From Roseibacillus sp. (GTDB taxonomy: Bacteria > Verrucomicrobiota > Verrucomicrobiia > Verrucomicrobiales > Akkermansiaceae): 63,072 nucleotides of DNA. A model generated the notes under the pieces. That model did no database searches and was not told the origin of the DNA. It worked only from the letters and a program-made list of their open reading frames with translations. The position numbers were made by a program, and so were the translations under genes. Below, one piece after another: positions 16,937-26,556 of this stretch (position 1 is its first letter; every line of letters starts with the position of its first letter). The DNA lies in contig JAPKFB010000026.1 in assembly GCA_028821775.1 (NCBI GenBank), positions 1 to 63,072 on the forward strand, written 5' to 3'.

Positions 16937-18427
16937 CTAGCGCAGCTCGGGGATGGGATCGTTGGGTTCGATGGGGTCGCCTTGCCAGGTTGTCTTGCCG
17001 GTCTTCCGATCGTAGGTGAGGATGCGGTGGGCGGACTTCGGTGCGGGCATCAGGTTCTTTTTGGGTAGCCACTGGGAGAGCTTGTTCATCTGCGCTTCGT
17101 GCTCGGCGCTGGTCGCGAGATTGGTCCACTCGTGGGGATCCTTCGCCATGTCATAAAGTTCTTCCGAGCCGTCGGCGTAGCGGATGTAGCGCCAGTTCTC
17201 ACTGCGGATCCCGTGGTTGTCGTGGTTGTGGGTCGTGATGGCGGGCCACTGGCGGGGAGCAGGGGCATTCTTCAGCTGGGGCAGGAGCGAGTGACCTTCG
17301 ATTCTCTTGTTGGGGGGGAACTTGAGGAGGTCGATGAGGGTGGGATAGATGTCGAGGAGCTCAGCTGGACTGGTGCAAACCTGCCCTCCTGTGACGCCGG
17401 GTCCGGCAAAGATGAGGGGCACGCGGGTGCCGTCGTCCCACAAGGTGTTCTTCCCGGTGATCTCTTTCTCGCCGAGGTGAAACCCGTGGTCCGACCAGAG
17501 AACCACGATGGTGTTTTCTTCCAGTCCGGTCGCTTGGAGAGTCTCCAAGAGGCGTCTGACCTGATCATCGACGAAGGTCGTGCAGGCGAGGTAGGAACGG
17601 GTCAGGTTCTCCCACTGGTTCGCGTCCTTGAGAAACTTGAGACGGGGCTCGGGAAGCTTCCAATGAATGTACCACGAGAACCTCGGAGTGTCCGCGCGAT
17701 CGTTGGCTTGCACCAGCGGGAGCTTGAGCTTGTCGAGGGGATGAAGGGCCATCCACTTCTGGGTTGCGTAGCAGGGGACGTGCGGAAGAAAGAATCCAGT
17801 GGCGAGAAAGAGGGGCTTTTCCTGATCTGAGGCCGCGTAGCTCTTGAGGCGATCGACTGCCCAGCTCGCGACCTTGTAGTCGCCCTTGTCCTCGTCCCGG
17901 TGGGGAAAGGTTCCCCAATCAACGAGACGATGTGGCTGCGGCGTGTTGACCAGTTTTTTGGGCGGGAACGGTTTGCCAGAAGCGCCCGGGCCCACCTCAT
18001 GCCACTCGATGTGGTTGCCCTTCGTCGACCGCCCTGATTTACCGTGGTAGATCTTGCCGGTCATGGCGGTGTGGTAGTTGCCGTACTTGGCGAAGTATTG
18101 GGGGAGAGTGACGATGTCCGCTAGTTCGGGAACCGTGCGGAACCAGGGGGCAAGGCCGTAAATCCCGGTCGAACCAGGGCGCCGGCCGGTCATCAGGCTG
18201 GTCCGCGAGGGATTGCACAAGGGAGACTGGCAGTGCGCGTTGGTGAAGACAGTGCCGCGTTTGGCCAGCGCATCGATGTTTGGAGTGAGGGCCTGGGGAT
18301 GTCCCCCGAGACAGCCGATCCAATCATTCTGATCGTCGATCGCGATCATGAGGATGTTGGGGAGCTTGGCTCCGGCGGGAACGAGGAGCGAGAGGCAGGT
18401 AGCGATGGTGAAGAGGAGGCGTTTCAT
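16937..18427 (-). CDS. Exported sulfatase, iduronate-2-sulfatase-like
   Basis: 496 residues from the ATG at 18427; a much longer upstream frame is rejected because it lacks a signal and overlaps the next sulfatase gene. Signal peptide MKRLLFTIATCLSLLVPAGA. Motifs: AIDDQNDWIGCLGGHP, active site C71-N-P-S-R-T-S, WSDHGFHLGEKEITGKN, and a C-terminal WRYIRYADGSEELYDMAKDP. It is a paralogue of the enzyme at 8160-9590. The start lies 7 bp after the stop of the sulfatase at 18435-19838, so the two are probably one transcript. Cys71 is the formylglycine candidate. Confidence 0.92.
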   Translation of the reverse strand: MKRLLFTIATCLSLLVPAGAKLPNILMIAIDDQNDWIGCLGGHPQALTPNIDALAKRGTVFTNAHCQSPLCNPSRTSLMTGRRPGSTGIYGLAPWFRTVPELADIVTLPQYFAKYGNYHTAMTGKIYHGKSGRSTKGNHIEWHEVGPGASGKPFPPKKLVNTPQPHRLVDWGTFPHRDEDKGDYKVASWAVDRLKSYAASDQEKPLFLATGFFLPHVPCYATQKWMALHPLDKLKLPLVQANDRADTPRFSWYIHWKLPEPRLKFLKDANQWENLTRSYLACTTFVDDQVRRLLETLQATGLEENTIVVLWSDHGFHLGEKEITGKNTLWDDGTRVPLIFAGPGVTGGQVCTSPAELLDIYPTLIDLLKFPPNKRIEGHSLLPQLKNAPAPRQWPAITTHNHDNHGIRSENWRYIRYADGSEELYDMAKDPHEWTNLATSAEHEAQMNKLSQWLPKKNLMPAPKSAHRILTYDRKTGKTTWQGDPIEPNDPIPELR

Positions 18428-18434
18428 GATCTGG

Positions 18435-19838
18435 TTACTTGAGTTTGGCGTCGAGTTGCCTGCCGAGAGTGGCTGCGAGCTCGGCATGTTCCTCGGCGAT
18501 GTTCTTGGTCTCTCCCGCCTTGCTTTGATGGTCGTAGAGTTCCAAGTGAGAAGTCTTGCCGCCTTTCGAGTGGCGGATGAGCCGATAGCGATCGCTTCGA
18601 ATGGTCTCCTTTCCGCCGGCATAGGAAATTGCGGGATGACCGGGCGAATCAGGCTTGAGGAGGAAAGGAACGAGAGACGATCCGCTGATTCCATCGGGCT
18701 TGGGCAGGGCGGTGAGGTCGCAGAGAGTAGGGTAGAGGTCGACGGTTTCGACAATCGAGTTGGTGGCCTTGCCTGGGTGGGGGAGTTCGGGACTCACGAT
18801 GATGAGGGGGGCGCGCAAGGACTCTTCAAAGAGGGAGTGCTTGCCCCAGATGGAATGTTCGCCGAGATGCCAGCCGTGGTCGCCCCAGAGCACGATGATG
18901 GTTTCCTTGGCCTTGCCGGTCTTTTCAAGACCTGCGAGCAGGCGTCCCACCAGGGCATCGGCATAGGAGACACAGCCCGCGTAGTGCTTGCGAACCTTGG
19001 TGGCAAACGCGGAGTCGTTCCGGGGATCCTTCTTCCAGCGATTGTATTTCATGAACTCGCCGCTGCCGTGCCAGGTGGTCTTGCCCACTGGCTTGGAGGG
19101 ATGGGGAATGGAGGGGAGGATGACGTCTTGGTAGAGCTTCACGTACTTTGCAGGAGCGCCAAATGGAAGATGCGGTCGTAGAAATCCGACCGCCAAGAAG
19201 AACGGATGATCGTCCTCGGCGAGGAGCTCGAGTTGCGCAAGAGCGCCCTCGATTGTTTGGCCGTCGGGATAGGAATTGTCGTCGCCATCGAAGGCCTGGA
19301 GGACATCCATCGCCTTGGCGTTCTTGCGAATCTCTCCGTTGGCCTGGCCGTGCATGAGGCCGCGGGGGTGTTGCCATGGTCCGCTGGGACAGAGATGGCG
19401 CGTCCAGGCGCCGGGCATCTCGGGCTTGGAGTCATCGTTCCAATCGGATCCTCCGCGTCCGCCGGGATGGTGGGAGACCTTTCCGATCGAGACGGTGGTG
19501 TAGCCATGGTTGCGAAACCAGGCCGGCATGTTGGTCTTGACGATCTTGTCGTTGGTGGAGTGGCGGAAAAGGGCGCCGTTGTCGCGCGGCCCGTAGCGAC
19601 CGGTGAGCAGGGCGTAGCGCGACGCTCCGCAGGTGGGAGCGTGCACGTAGTGTCGCGTGAAGGCGCGGCCGCGTGCGGCCAGTTTGTCGATGTTGGGGGA
19701 GTGAATGTAGTCGGCACCAAAGCACTTCAGCTCGGGACGAAGGTCGTCGATGCAGATGAAGAGGACGTTGGGGCGGGCTGCGAAGCAGGGAGCGAGGAGC
19801 GGGAGGGAGGCCGCGAGGACCAGGGCGAGGCGTTTCAT
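18435..19838 (-). CDS. Exported sulfatase, iduronate-2-sulfatase-like
   Basis: 467 residues from the ATG at 19838 ([20 protein letters not shown] signal peptide); five extra upstream codons are possible. Motifs: [20 protein letters not shown], active site C70[45 protein letters not shown] and a C-terminal [10 protein letters not shown]. This matches the iduronate-2-sulfatase-like group, but it is clearly a different lineage from the 8160/16937 pair. It is the upstream gene of the likely two-gene transcript with 16937-18427. Confidence 0.92.
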   Translation of the reverse strand: MKRLALVLAASLPLLAPCFAARPNVLFICIDDLRPELKCFGADYIHSPNIDKLAARGRAFTRHYVHAPTCGASRYALLTGRYGPRDNGALFRHSTNDKIVKTNMPAWFRNHGYTTVSIGKVSHHPGGRGGSDWNDDSKPEMPGAWTRHLCPSGPWQHPRGLMHGQANGEIRKNAKAMDVLQAFDGDDNSYPDGQTIEGALAQLELLAEDDHPFFLAVGFLRPHLPFGAPAKYVKLYQDVILPSIPHPSKPVGKTTWHGSGEFMKYNRWKKDPRNDSAFATKVRKHYAGCVSYADALVGRLLAGLEKTGKAKETIIVLWGDHGWHLGEHSIWGKHSLFEESLRAPLIIVSPELPHPGKATNSIVETVDLYPTLCDLTALPKPDGISGSSLVPFLLKPDSPGHPAISYAGGKETIRSDRYRLIRHSKGGKTSHLELYDHQSKAGETKNIAEEHAELAATLGRQLDAKLK

Positions 19839-20048
19839 GAGAGAGATGAGCAAAGCTGATTGGCGCTGTGATAGAGAGGCAGGTTGCAGGGCAGTGGTGA
19901 ACTTGCGAAAGAGGTGGTTTAGAGCTGGGAGTAGGGGACTGCAATTGGAAAGGAATGGGAGTGATGCTTCAGCCGTTCGCGAAGGCTCGTCAACTGGCGC
20001 TCAGAGTCCGGGGCATCGCCATGGCCTGCAACCCCTGACTCCATCGGT

Positions 20049-21545
20049 TCACTCATAGCGCCACTTCATGATCCAGGGATCGCCGGTGCGCCGTTGCATC
20101 CCCTTGAGCTTGTCTTGGTAGCTTTCGAGAGTGGTTTCGAAATCAGGATCTGCAGCGAGGTTGAGAGTCTCTGCGGGATCGATGGAGATGTCGTAGAGTT
20201 CAAACTGCGGACGGTTGATGTAGGAATTGACGGTGCGGTTGCCGTACTTGGCGGCGGGACCTTGTTGATATTGCGCCTGCCAGGTGGAGGCCGCCCAGAG
20301 ATCGGAAGCGAAGGGATAAGGCTGCCGATAGGCGATGTTCCAGATGAGCTTGTACTTGCGATCACGAAGGACGCGCATGGGATAGTACATCTGGATCTCG
20401 TGAAAGGTATGGGAGGCCCCAATTTCGTCCCAACCGGCGGGGGACTCTTGTTCGAGAATCGGGATCCACGAGCGGCCATGGTAAGAGGTTTCCTTCTTGC
20501 CGGGGTTCTCGCCATTGGGAACTTTCTCCACGGCCACCAGCTTCTTAGGTCCCCGTTTGTTGGCATCGTAGCCACCGGCGAGGTCGAGGATGGAGGGAGC
20601 AATGTCGATGTGGCTGATCATGGCGTTGCTGACCACTCCCTTCTTCCTGGCCGCCGGATGACGCACGATGAAGGGCACATGGAGACCGGCTTCATAGACA
20701 GTGGTTTTTCCACCGGGAAAAGCCATCCCGTGATCGGCGGTGTAGATGATCACGGTGTTGTTCCACTGGTCCGCCTCCTTGAGGAGGGCCACCAAATGGC
20801 CGAGCCCCTGATCAATGCGCGAGCAGGATTGATGATACTGAGCGATCTCGGCCCGACATTCGGGGGTGTCGGGAAGAAAGGCGGGAACCTTCACTTTGGC
20901 GGGATCATAGAAGATCTCCTTGATGTCCTGGTGGGCTCCCTTGTTCGGGCGATTACCAAAGAGATCCGGTTTGTGCTTCAGCTTGGAGGCCTGGTCGATG
21001 CCGCCACCGCGGTGCGGGTCGCTGGTGCAGAAGTAAATGAAGAAGGGCTGGTCGGATTTCTCGGTGAAGACTGGCCGGCAGTTCTCGGCCATCTCATGGG
21101 CGTTGCGGCCATTGCCTTTCAGGCGTTGCTCGAACTGAAAGACGGAAACCGGGGCCACGTGATACTTTCCAATCTGCACCGTCCGGTAACCAGCCTGGCT
21201 CATCTGCAAGGGTAGGCTCACGGCCCTCACATTTGGAAAGGAGGCGAACTTATGGAAAGCGTGGGTGTGGCCATACTGACCGTTGCGGTGGTTGTGCAGA
21301 CCGGAGAGAATGACCGAACGGCTGGCCGAGCAGGATGCGGTGGTGGCGAAAGCGTGCGTAAAGCGCGTGCCTTCGGCGGCGAGGGCATCGAGGTGTGGGG
21401 TTTGAATATCCGAGCTCCCGTAGCAACCTGCGATGGGGCTTTGATCGTCAGTGACAAAGAGAATGATGTTGGGCTGTGTGGCTCCCGGCGCAAGGAACGG
21501 GAAGCAAGTGGCGAGGAGGAGGATGGCGAGGGTGAAACGGATCAT
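20049..21545 (-). CDS. Exported sulfatase, heparan N-sulfatase (SGSH)-like
   Basis: 498 residues with a signal peptide (MIRFTLAILLLATCFPFLAPG). Metal motif FVTDDQSPIAGCYGSSD, active site C72-S-A-S-R followed by SVILSGLHNHRNGQYGH, GKYHVAP, and TADHGMAFPGGKTTVYEAG, a pattern seen in N-sulfoglucosamine sulfohydrolase-like enzymes. The HNHRNGQYGHTHAFHKF segment after the active site is also typical of that group. Cys72 is the expected formylglycine site. Likely periplasmic or extracellular. Confidence 0.92.
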   Translation of the reverse strand: MIRFTLAILLLATCFPFLAPGATQPNIILFVTDDQSPIAGCYGSSDIQTPHLDALAAEGTRFTHAFATTASCSASRSVILSGLHNHRNGQYGHTHAFHKFASFPNVRAVSLPLQMSQAGYRTVQIGKYHVAPVSVFQFEQRLKGNGRNAHEMAENCRPVFTEKSDQPFFIYFCTSDPHRGGGIDQASKLKHKPDLFGNRPNKGAHQDIKEIFYDPAKVKVPAFLPDTPECRAEIAQYHQSCSRIDQGLGHLVALLKEADQWNNTVIIYTADHGMAFPGGKTTVYEAGLHVPFIVRHPAARKKGVVSNAMISHIDIAPSILDLAGGYDANKRGPKKLVAVEKVPNGENPGKKETSYHGRSWIPILEQESPAGWDEIGASHTFHEIQMYYPMRVLRDRKYKLIWNIAYRQPYPFASDLWAASTWQAQYQQGPAAKYGNRTVNSYINRPQFELYDISIDPAETLNLAADPDFETTLESYQDKLKGMQRRTGDPWIMKWRYE

Positions 21546-21669
21546 CTGCTGGCAGGATAGTAATCAGATTCCGGCAAGTTCTTGCGAAGAATTTTGCGCA
21601 GGGTTGCGCGGCGGTGAGTTGTGGCGTCTGGTGGTTGCGTAGCGCCCAGAAATCTGCCCTGTAGTAGCC

Positions 21670-21879
21670 ATGAAATTACCTTTGCGCCTGTTCCCTTTCA
21701 GCCGCCCTGCTCCTTCTCCACGACCTCTCGAGGAGGCCACCTCCCTGAGCTATGGCTACGCTCTGGAATTCGACAAGAGCCAGACCTTGCAGGACATTAC
21801 GCGGGAGCAGAAGGCGCGTGTGCGCAGCGAATTCATCGAAAATTCCAAGCGGGTGATCAGAGGGAAGACTACGAAGTAG
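21670..21879 (+). CDS. Small hypothetical protein
   Basis: 69-residue ORF with an ATG start (MKLPLRLFPFSRPAPS), lying alone in the gap between two minus-strand sulfatases. The second half is acidic-basic and helical-looking (LQDITREQKARVRSEFIENS) and ends Lys-Thr-Thr-Lys. No domain or signal peptide is recognised. The coding-like composition and an ordinary start make it plausible; no function can be given. Confidence 0.5.
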   Translation: MKLPLRLFPFSRPAPSPRPLEEATSLSYGYALEFDKSQTLQDITREQKARVRSEFIENSKRVIRGKTTK

Positions 21880-21915
21880 CGGCCTCGGTGGCTGGCGGAA
21901 GGCGACGGTCTTTCG

Positions 21916-23421
21916 CTACCCGATCCTGGCTGGCACGCTCACTTGACCCCAGGCGGTGGGATCGCGGTATCCGACACTCTCGCTTTTGTCGACGTGGTAG
22001 CCGCAACGCTTGAGGAGTTCCGGGCCGGGAGCGAAATCGTCTCCGGTCGCGGTGAGTCGAGCGCGCAACTTATCCTCGAGTTCGTCGCGCAGGCCCTTCT
22101 GGGCCGGTTTGGCGACGAGGTTGCGTTGTTGAAAGGGATCTTCCTGGTTGTCGAACAGTTCCCACGGGCCTTCCAGGGAGCGCGTGTAGGTGTAGCGCTT
22201 GGTGCGCACTCCGCGGTACTCGCGTCCCCCTTGCTTGCGGGTCCATTGACCGAAGGGGCTTGGGCAGGTGATCAGCGCGTGGTTGTCGGCGAGTTCCCGG
22301 GTTCCCCGAATGACCTCGGAAAAGTTTTCCCCTTCCACGCTCTCTGGAATCTTGACTCCAGCAAGGCCGAGAAGGGTGGGCATGATGTCGGGGGTGTTGA
22401 TGGGCGCTTCGAGTTTGCGTGCCTCCACCTTCATCGATTTCGGGCAGCGAACGAGAAAGGGAACGCGGATCGATTCATCCCAGGGCCGTTGCTTCTTGAG
22501 TTGTCCGCGGGAGTGAAGCATGTCGCCATGATCAGAGGTGTAGACCACGATCGTGTTCTCGAGTTGCCCGGATTCCTTGAGCGTATCCATGAGCCAGCCG
22601 ACGCATTCGTCGAGTGCGCTGCAGTGGGCATAGTAGCCAGCGTAGGTTGACTGGGCTTGCTTCCCGATTTGCGGAGGAACGTTCTGTCGGAGAGTGAGCT
22701 TGCGGGTGTCGTAGCGATCAAGCCACTTGGTTGGTCCGGTGCGGTAGGGCGCGTGGGGCGGTCCCCAGGAGAGGAAGAGAGCGAAGGGCTTGGCCTTGGC
22801 ATCTCCCTCCTTCGGCGCGTGGGCCTTGATGTAGGAGACCGCGTCCTTTGTTTGCGCGTAGGCATCATAGCCCTCCCACTCGATTGCCTCCTTGCCGGCC
22901 TGGTCGTAGTATTGGGACTTGTTGTAGTTGTGGGTGCATTCGAGCACTTTCCAGTAGTCAAATCCCTGACGGCGTTCGGGTGGAATGTATGCGGAGCGTC
23001 CGGTGCCATCGATGTGCCACTTGCCGATGTAGCCGGTATCGTACCCTCCTTCAGTGAGGGCTTGCGCAAAGGAGGTGGCCTGATCGTTCAAGCGAAGGTC
23101 GTTGAGGAAGAGTCCGTGGGTGAGGGGATACTGGCCGGTGAGCAGAGAGGCGCGGTGCGGACAGCAAACAGGAATGCCCGAGACGGCGTTGGCAAAGTTG
23201 ACGCTTTGGTCGGAGAGAAGATCGATTTGCGGAGTACGGACCTCTGCGTTGCCCATGTAGCCGTGGTCAGTGGCGCGCCACTGGTCCGAAAAGATGTAAA
23301 CGATGTTGGGGCCCCTGCCCTTGCCCTCGCGCTTGGGTGTAGCGGCATGATCTTGCGCGTGCGAGATGGTCGGTGCGGCGAGCGCGCCGGCCGAAGTGGT
23401 GAGAAATTGGCGGCGTTTCAT
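21916..23421 (-). CDS. Tat-exported sulfatase
   Basis: 501 residues. The N-terminus is a twin-arginine type signal (MKRRQFLTTSAGALAAPTIS), unlike the Sec signals of the other sulfatases here. Metal motif IFSDQWRATDHGYMGNAEV, active site C86-C-P-H-R followed by ASLLTGQYPLTHG, GKWHIDG, TSDHGDMLHSRGQLKKQRPW. The S-D-Q-W motif and the TSDHGDML motif resemble choline-sulfatase-like and related groups. Tat export suggests folding, and perhaps formylglycine formation, before export; the maturase is not in this window. Confidence 0.92.
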   Translation of the reverse strand: MKRRQFLTTSAGALAAPTISHAQDHAATPKREGKGRGPNIVYIFSDQWRATDHGYMGNAEVRTPQIDLLSDQSVNFANAVSGIPVCCPHRASLLTGQYPLTHGLFLNDLRLNDQATSFAQALTEGGYDTGYIGKWHIDGTGRSAYIPPERRQGFDYWKVLECTHNYNKSQYYDQAGKEAIEWEGYDAYAQTKDAVSYIKAHAPKEGDAKAKPFALFLSWGPPHAPYRTGPTKWLDRYDTRKLTLRQNVPPQIGKQAQSTYAGYYAHCSALDECVGWLMDTLKESGQLENTIVVYTSDHGDMLHSRGQLKKQRPWDESIRVPFLVRCPKSMKVEARKLEAPINTPDIMPTLLGLAGVKIPESVEGENFSEVIRGTRELADNHALITCPSPFGQWTRKQGGREYRGVRTKRYTYTRSLEGPWELFDNQEDPFQQRNLVAKPAQKGLRDELEDKLRARLTATGDDFAPGPELLKRCGYHVDKSESVGYRDPTAWGQVSVPARIG

Positions 23422-23912
23422 GGGGGCGACAGGGAAGGACTATCCGTCAGATCAACAATGATGCAACTACGATCGATTGTTCGCGGAAGCCTCCCCGCTC
23501 TTTCCTCCGAAGGTCGAAGCCAATTCGCATCATTCGTTTTGCATCTCCCCGCCGTGCTCGCTGCGGGAACAGGATTGGAAAGATCGGGAGACGAAGAGTG
23601 AATCGTGAAAGAGGCTGGGGCAGGCCGGTCTCAGCGCTTGGGAACTCCCCCGTTCCCGCATGAACTCAATTGTGAACGAGCGCTCTTGCCGAGGTGACAA
23701 CCTTCCCGAACATTTCCCATGGGGGTGTGAGGGAGAGAGCGCGTGATTGAGGCGTCACTTCCTGGAAGGGCCTTGGTCATACCGGAGCCCTCTGGGCGGT
23801 CTTCGACGCCATAGCCAACGATGGCTGGGAACCAATTTGTGATTGACCAAAGGTGCTGTTTCTATAGTTTCAGTCTAGACTGAAACTTCAGAATTAGTAA
23901 AAGGACTTCGAG
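23422..23912. other. Long intergenic region with operator-like palindrome
   Basis: About 490 bp between divergent genes. No coding sequence is recognised. The only clear structure is the 22-bp palindrome at 23866-23887 close to the DUF2071 gene. Confidence 0.5.
23866..23887. promoter_or_regulatory. Perfect 22-bp palindrome (candidate operator)
   Basis: AGTTTCAGTCTAGACTGAAA followed by CT forms a perfect inverted repeat centred on CTAG, 25 bp upstream of the ATG of the DUF2071 gene. A TATAGT hexamer (23863-23868) overlaps its left arm and a TTGACC lies about 14 bp further upstream, so the palindrome could cover the -10 region of a promoter and serve as a dimeric repressor site. An RBS-like AAAAGGA follows at about 23899. 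No regulator gene lies beside it. Confidence 0.55.
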
Positions 23913-24716
23913 ATGATGAGCAGCCACGCTCCCTTTCCGCCTCCGGTTCGGAGATCGGTGGCGAAGTTGCATCTGGAGGCTCGGCGACAAATGGAGGAGA
24001 CGCCGGGCGATCCGCTCTTTCTGGCGGGATGGCAAAGGGCGCTCTTTCTCCACTACGAGGTCGAGGCGGAGAAGCTGCAGGCCGTGGTGCCCTTTGAGTT
24101 GGATTTGTGGGCAGGCAAGAAGGCGATCGTCAGCCTGGTGGCGTTCACGATGGAAGGGATGCGGCCCTCGCGAGGGGGACAATGGTCGAAGTGGCTCATG
24201 GCTCCGATTGCGACGCACGATTTTCTGAATGTCCGCACCTATGTGCGCCATGAAGGGGTGAGCGGAATCTACTTTCTGCGTGAGTGGCTATCCAATCGCC
24301 TCGCGACTCGCCTGGGCCCCCTGATCTTTGGGCTGCCCTACCGCTTTGGCACCATCGAGTATGATCACCGTCCCGAGGAAGGCGTCCTTGAAGGTAAGGT
24401 CTGCGCGGATGATTGCTCTCTACGCTATCGAGCAACCATGGCGTATCCGTCCTGGGAACGGGTGGGAGAGGGAAGCCGCGACGAGTTCCTGTTAGAGCGT
24501 TACACCGCATTTACCTGCCTGCGGAACTCGATGCGGAGACGCTCCTTTCGAGTGTGGCATGAACCCTGGCGGCAAGCGCCGGTTGAAGTATGCGTCGAGG
24601 ACTCAGCCTTGATTCGATCACTCGGTCCGTGGGCGCAAGAGACCCGCTTCATTGGTGCCAACTACTCGCCAGGAGTGGCCGAGGTATGGATGGGCTGGCC
24701 TCGGGGGGTGGGGTGA
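23913..24716 (+). CDS. DUF2071 (YqjF-like) family protein
   Basis: 267 residues with no signal peptide. The stretch FLHYEVEAEKLQAVVPFELD followed by LWAGKKAIVSLVAFTMEGM is the characteristic beginning of DUF2071 proteins, which have an acetoacetate-decarboxylase-like beta fold; NVRTYVRHEGVSGIYFL and RFGTIEYDH are later conserved parts. No enzymatic activity is established for the family. The start ATG (23913) follows an AAAAGGA ribosome-binding site by about 8 nt. Its convergent neighbour begins to end only 3 bp later. The upstream palindrome suggests regulated expression. Confidence 0.85.
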   Translation: MMSSHAPFPPPVRRSVAKLHLEARRQMEETPGDPLFLAGWQRALFLHYEVEAEKLQAVVPFELDLWAGKKAIVSLVAFTMEGMRPSRGGQWSKWLMAPIATHDFLNVRTYVRHEGVSGIYFLREWLSNRLATRLGPLIFGLPYRFGTIEYDHRPEEGVLEGKVCADDCSLRYRATMAYPSWERVGEGSRDEFLLERYTAFTCLRNSMRRRSFRVWHEPWRQAPVEVCVEDSALIRSLGPWAQETRFIGANYSPGVAEVWMGWPRGVG

Positions 24717-24719
24717 GGC

Positions 24720-25673
24720 TTAACGGCCGCGTTCCAGCTTTTTGATTGCGCGTTTGTTCTTGGTGATCTTACTCCGAAGAGAAGACACCTTGCGGTATTC
24801 TGCCTCGGCTTTGTCTCGCAAGTCTGCGGCCTTTTTCATCGCGGCCTCGTCGAACTTGGCATCACCCGCTGACCGAGACGCCTTGGCGAAGGCCCTTTCT
24901 TCGGCCTTCTTGGCCAGTGCTTCGATGCCCTTGGCGACGTCCATGATCTTCTCAATCGCGGCTTCGAAAGTCGTGATCTCGGCGGTGAGGGCAGCAACTT
25001 CGGAATTGGTGGTATTGGGCCCGCTCCCCTCCGGCTTATCGATGGGTCTGGTGACCGTGGGCCCGGTCGTTTTGGGCCGGGTGGTGGGCGGCCGGGTGGT
25101 GGGCCGGGTGGTGGGCGGCCGGGTGGTGGGCGGCCGGGTGGTTGCCTTGGGCTCGGGAGGAAGACCTGCCTCGACGCGGAGTCGCGCGATGGTCGCTTGG
25201 TCCCGGGCATTCTCCAGTTGTTTCTCCTGTTCGAGAAGCGCCTTGGCGCGGTCGGGATCATAGCCAAAGCGCTGTTGGAAAGTCGTGGGAAGCTCCGCAA
25301 ACTTGATGCGTGCCGTTCCAGATTCGTGAAAGATCTTCACTCCGATTTCATCGACGCCACTGATGGTCACCTTTTTGTAAGTGCGTCCTTTCTTGGTGGT
25401 GAGGGACTCATGCTTCTCGCCCTTGGCGGACCTGCGGGCTTCGGCGGCGAGAGCAAGCCGTGCCAATTCAGCCTTCGCAGCGCGAGCCGCAAGGGTCTCC
25501 AGTTCGGCGATGGTAGGTCCTGCCGGTTCGTTCCCGAATCCCTCGGCAGCGGGATCCACCGAATCGGCCACCGCGGCAGGAGCGTCGGCCGGGGTGGGCG
25601 CAGGATCCTTTGTGTCTGCCGCGAGGGCTCCCGATGTCAGGCACGCGAGAATGAGCGAAAGAGGTTTGCGCAT
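24720..25673 (-). CDS. Secreted protein with Thr/Pro repeats and coiled-coil tail
   Basis: 317 residues: signal peptide (MRKPLSLILACLTSGALAAD), Ala-rich helical part, then KKVTISGVDEIGVKIFHESG, TARIKFAELPTTFQQRFGYD, PDRAKALLEQEK. This small domain recurs in exported verrucomicrobial proteins of unknown function (my recollection of the group). Residues about 178-201 are a low-complexity linker of repeated T-T-R-P-P/T-R-P units, and the rest is Lys/Ala/Glu-rich and probably coiled coil, ending in a basic KNKRAIKKLERGR. Possibly binds another envelope component; no enzymatic motif seen. Confidence 0.75.
   Translation of the reverse strand: MRKPLSLILACLTSGALAADTKDPAPTPADAPAAVADSVDPAAEGFGNEPAGPTIAELETLAARAAKAELARLALAAEARRSAKGEKHESLTTKKGRTYKKVTISGVDEIGVKIFHESGTARIKFAELPTTFQQRFGYDPDRAKALLEQEKQLENARDQATIARLRVEAGLPPEPKATTRPPTTRPPTTRPTTRPPTTRPKTTGPTVTRPIDKPEGSGPNTTNSEVAALTAEITTFEAAIEKIMDVAKGIEALAKKAEERAFAKASRSAGDAKFDEAAMKKAADLRDKAEAEYRKVSSLRSKITKNKRAIKKLERGR
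25076..25142. repeat. Tandem repeat encoding Thr-Arg-Pro-Pro linker
   Basis: Direct repeats of GGGCCGGGTGGT / GGGCGGCCGGGTGGT units lie inside the gene at 24720-25673 and encode its Thr/Pro/Arg linker. Unit lengths of 12 and 15 bp keep the frame, so copy number could vary between strains without disrupting the protein. Confidence 0.8.
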
Positions 25674-25822
25674 ACCCTGCGAATTAAGACCGGGACAGGC
25701 ACTTGTCCAGTTCGAATGCCGGTCTGGCGTCCAAGGGAATCACAATCATTGGGAATGATTAAGCACTCGCGTTTGTCGTTCCTGACTAACGCGGAAGGCG
25801 AATTTCTCGGGGGGATGCTGTG

Positions 25823-26540
25823 CTATCCCTTCTCACGCCGAGTTTTCAGCCAACCGAGGGAAACGAGGGACTTGTCCATTTCCGCCACCGTCAACTTGTA
25901 GTAATTGCCCGCCTCGCGGGTGAGATTGAAGAACCCACGCCCCTGTCCCCGGGAGGTGATGATGTTGTATTGGTTGCCCACTGCCACGGAGACTTTGCGA
26001 TGGGCCTCCGCTCTCAGGAGGAGAGGATCGTCTGTTCCGAAGAACATGATGCAGGGCGGTTGCTTCTCTTTGGCGTAGTGAAACGGCGCGACCGTCTTAA
26101 TCGAACCGCGGGCGCGATCGCTGAGACGAGTCGTGCTTTGTTCGTTGTAGGTGGCCGCAAGATCCTCGTGTGGCGCCACTGCCATCGCTGGGTTGAAGAG
26201 GACCATGGCATTGGGTTGGGCGCTGATCGAACGGTCGTCATTCTTGCTGTCGAAGGTGCTCTCCTGCGGAGCCCCGCCGGAAGCGATGCGCTTGGCTGAA
26301 CGAGCATCCGCAATACAGTCTTCGATCTTGGTGTCATGGCGAGAGATTGGCTGCCTGGCTGCCGACCAGCGGGCTCGTAGAGGGAGAGCGGCAGCTTGAT
26401 GTCGCCGACGGTCTTGTAGATGTGAGTCTGGCCGCCCTTGGGATCCTGGGCCGCCCGTTGCGCGAGGCTGCACCACGAGAACAAGAGGAGGGCGGGAAGG
26501 GCGAAAAGGAATTTGTTGCACCAAGATGAAAATCTCCTCG
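25823..26540 (-). pseudogene. Decayed exported alpha/beta-hydrolase (esterase), active-site region deleted
   Basis: Two frames together give a recognisable esterase. The N-terminal part (26540-26350) has a signal (KFLFALPALLLFSWCSLAQ) and QTHIYKTVGDIKLPLSLYEP. After a frameshift near 26345 the second part gives SRHDTKIEDCIADARSAKR, IASGG, ISAQPNAMVLFNPAMAVAP, PPCIMFFGTDDPLLLRAEAH and GQGRGFFNLTREAGNYYKLT. Intact relatives have an oxyanion F-F-x-G-G-G-W region between the two parts and a G-x-S-A-G-G-H nucleophile elbow after IASGG; both are missing here. It is therefore almost certainly inactive. Confidence 0.7.
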
Positions 26541-26556
26541 GTCCCCTCCGGTTAGA

